64,000 bases of DNA from Dermatophagoides farinae. Taxonomy: Eukaryota > Arthropoda > Arachnida > Sarcoptiformes > Pyroglyphidae. The notes below the pieces were generated by a model. It was not told where the DNA came from. It saw only the letters and a list, made by a program, of their open reading frames with translations, and made no database searches. Of this stretch, positions 62,845-64,000 are shown one piece after another. The position numbers and the translations under genes were made by a program. The stretch lies in assembly GCF_024713945.1 (NCBI RefSeq), contig NC_134686.1:1016001-1080000 (forward strand), given 5' to 3'. Each line of letters begins with the position of its first letter. Position 1 is the stretch's first letter.

Positions 62845-64000
62845 TTATAATGAAAACAAAAACCTGAATCATATTACGCACGCTATTCTCATTTTTTCAC
62901 CCCCCCCCCCATTAAGAAAAAATGGTGATGAAAAATTTTCATTTCTTACCCAGTGAACTAAAAATATCATCAACAAAAATGGAAAAATTATTATATATGG
63001 TGCCTATGCTGTTCCAAGAATCGAAAAAGAAAATTGATTATATATTTCATAGTGGAATATTTTTTCATGAGAATTGTTATTTATTACAATTTTTGCGTGA
63101 TATAAAAAAGTTCAAAGAAAAGAAATTTTTTTTGTTTTCCATATAATTTTTCTCAAAAAAAAAAAAAACAACACAAGACAGTTTTTCGTGTTTACATGGC
63201 AAAATGATGATGTGTTTTTTTTTCACGTGATATCAACAAAAAACAAATGTGTGTGTGTGTAATGTATAATGATGATCTGAAAATAAATAAATATAAAACG
63301 AAAAATGAATGTAGATGTGTTTGCGAAACTGCGATCTGTTTGTGTTCTTTTGGATCCAGGATTTTTTTGTTTTTGGCAATTTTCTTTTTTTTTCAAACTT
63401 TCCACCTATAAAAAGTACCTGCATGGTGGGTGGTAAAAGATTTTGATTTTTATGTGAAAAACCGATTTACTGGTTTAGTTTTATTTTTATTTTTAAAATA
63501 ATTTGTATGTATTCTGTATGTGGGCGCGTGTGTGTGTGTGTGTTTGTGGCCATAAGTAGAGAATAATTATTGATTATTAATAATTACAAATAAAAATGAA
63601 AAAAAAAATGTAAACAAGAGAAAAAAAAAGTTTTCACGAAAAACGAATGACAATGACGATGAGAATGGACATGATTTTTTTTTCTTTTTGTTTTGCTTCT
63701 TTATTCCACAATTCTGTTGTTGTTCAGAATTCATTGGATGTACATTTTTTTTATTTATTGCACAAAAAAGGGAAAAAATGATGGCCCCATTTTGTTCAAA
63801 ATTTTGCCAATTGGATCCATTTGTTAATTTTGTTTTTATTATTTGAACAAAAAAAAGAAAAGAAAAATTCAGTTTCGATTTTTTTTCCTTGGTAAATCAA
63901 AAAAAAAAATTCTTATTGTTTATGTATGTGTGTGTGTCTCATTTATTTTTTTTTCTGAATTAGAAGTATAATTTTTTTTTGTATTTGTATATATATTGAT
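62845..64000. other. 3' flank of ALAD and intergenic DNA to the window end
   Basis: AT-rich simple sequence with GT arrays (63247-63260, 63528-63541) and long A and T runs. No exon recognised on either strand. Confidence 0.5.

Overview
The window looks like nuclear DNA of a small-genome arthropod, most likely an astigmatid (sarcoptiform) mite of the dust-mite or scab-mite kind. This is an inference from very AT-rich DNA, introns mostly of 50-75 bases, CAA/CAG-coded glutamine runs, dense CAT/ATG and CA microsatellites, and gene content that includes a mu-class GST of the type known as a mite allergen family. No search could be run; gene names rest on recognising conserved protein sequence, and exon joins were made by hand from GT/AG sites and reading phase.

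Layout. 1-332 holds the 5' coding end of a low-complexity protein (minus strand), followed by about 8.7 kb of simple-sequence DNA without a recognisable gene. 9.1-14.2 kb: mu-class GST (-), FOXRED1 (+) and TMCO1 (-), the last two tail to tail. 15.7-17.7 kb: TMEM268 (+). 18.0-26.0 kb is a tight minus-strand run: ferritin with a good iron-responsive element, an enolase-phosphatase-like protein without its catalytic residues, TMEM203, a two-frame locus (a MIEF1-MP-like LYR microprotein 11 bases before the mitochondrial rescue factor MTRFR) and MCM3. VPS41 (+) is divergent from MCM3. 30.0-35.4 kb: a five-finger zinc protein, PDP1 phosphatase and a WD40 protein (perhaps NUP43), all minus. 36.1-41.1 kb: a GT31 galactosyltransferase, a secreted protein of unknown role and a TSSK-like kinase (+). 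41.2-46.4 kb: EIF2B2 (-) divergent from a Lifeguard/TMBIM gene with two alternative last exons (+). 46.5-54.3 kb: ELAC2, SUPT20H and ZDHHC1 (all -). 55.1-60.8 kb is a repeat island: a 1.5 kb direct duplication flanking a broken Ty1/copia-type element and two small inverted-repeat DNA elements. 61.7-62.8 kb: ALAD (+). The rest is microsatellite-rich DNA.

The genes are mostly unrelated housekeeping functions. Several serve mitochondria (FOXRED1, PDP1, MTRFR, the LYR microprotein, ELAC2) and two touch iron or heme (ferritin, ALAD). The points most worth a second look are the LYR/MTRFR two-frame locus, the alternative last exons of the Lifeguard gene, the enolase-phosphatase pseudoenzyme, the ferritin IRE, the CTCF-like sites between genes, and the duplication whose inner borders fall on transposon ends.
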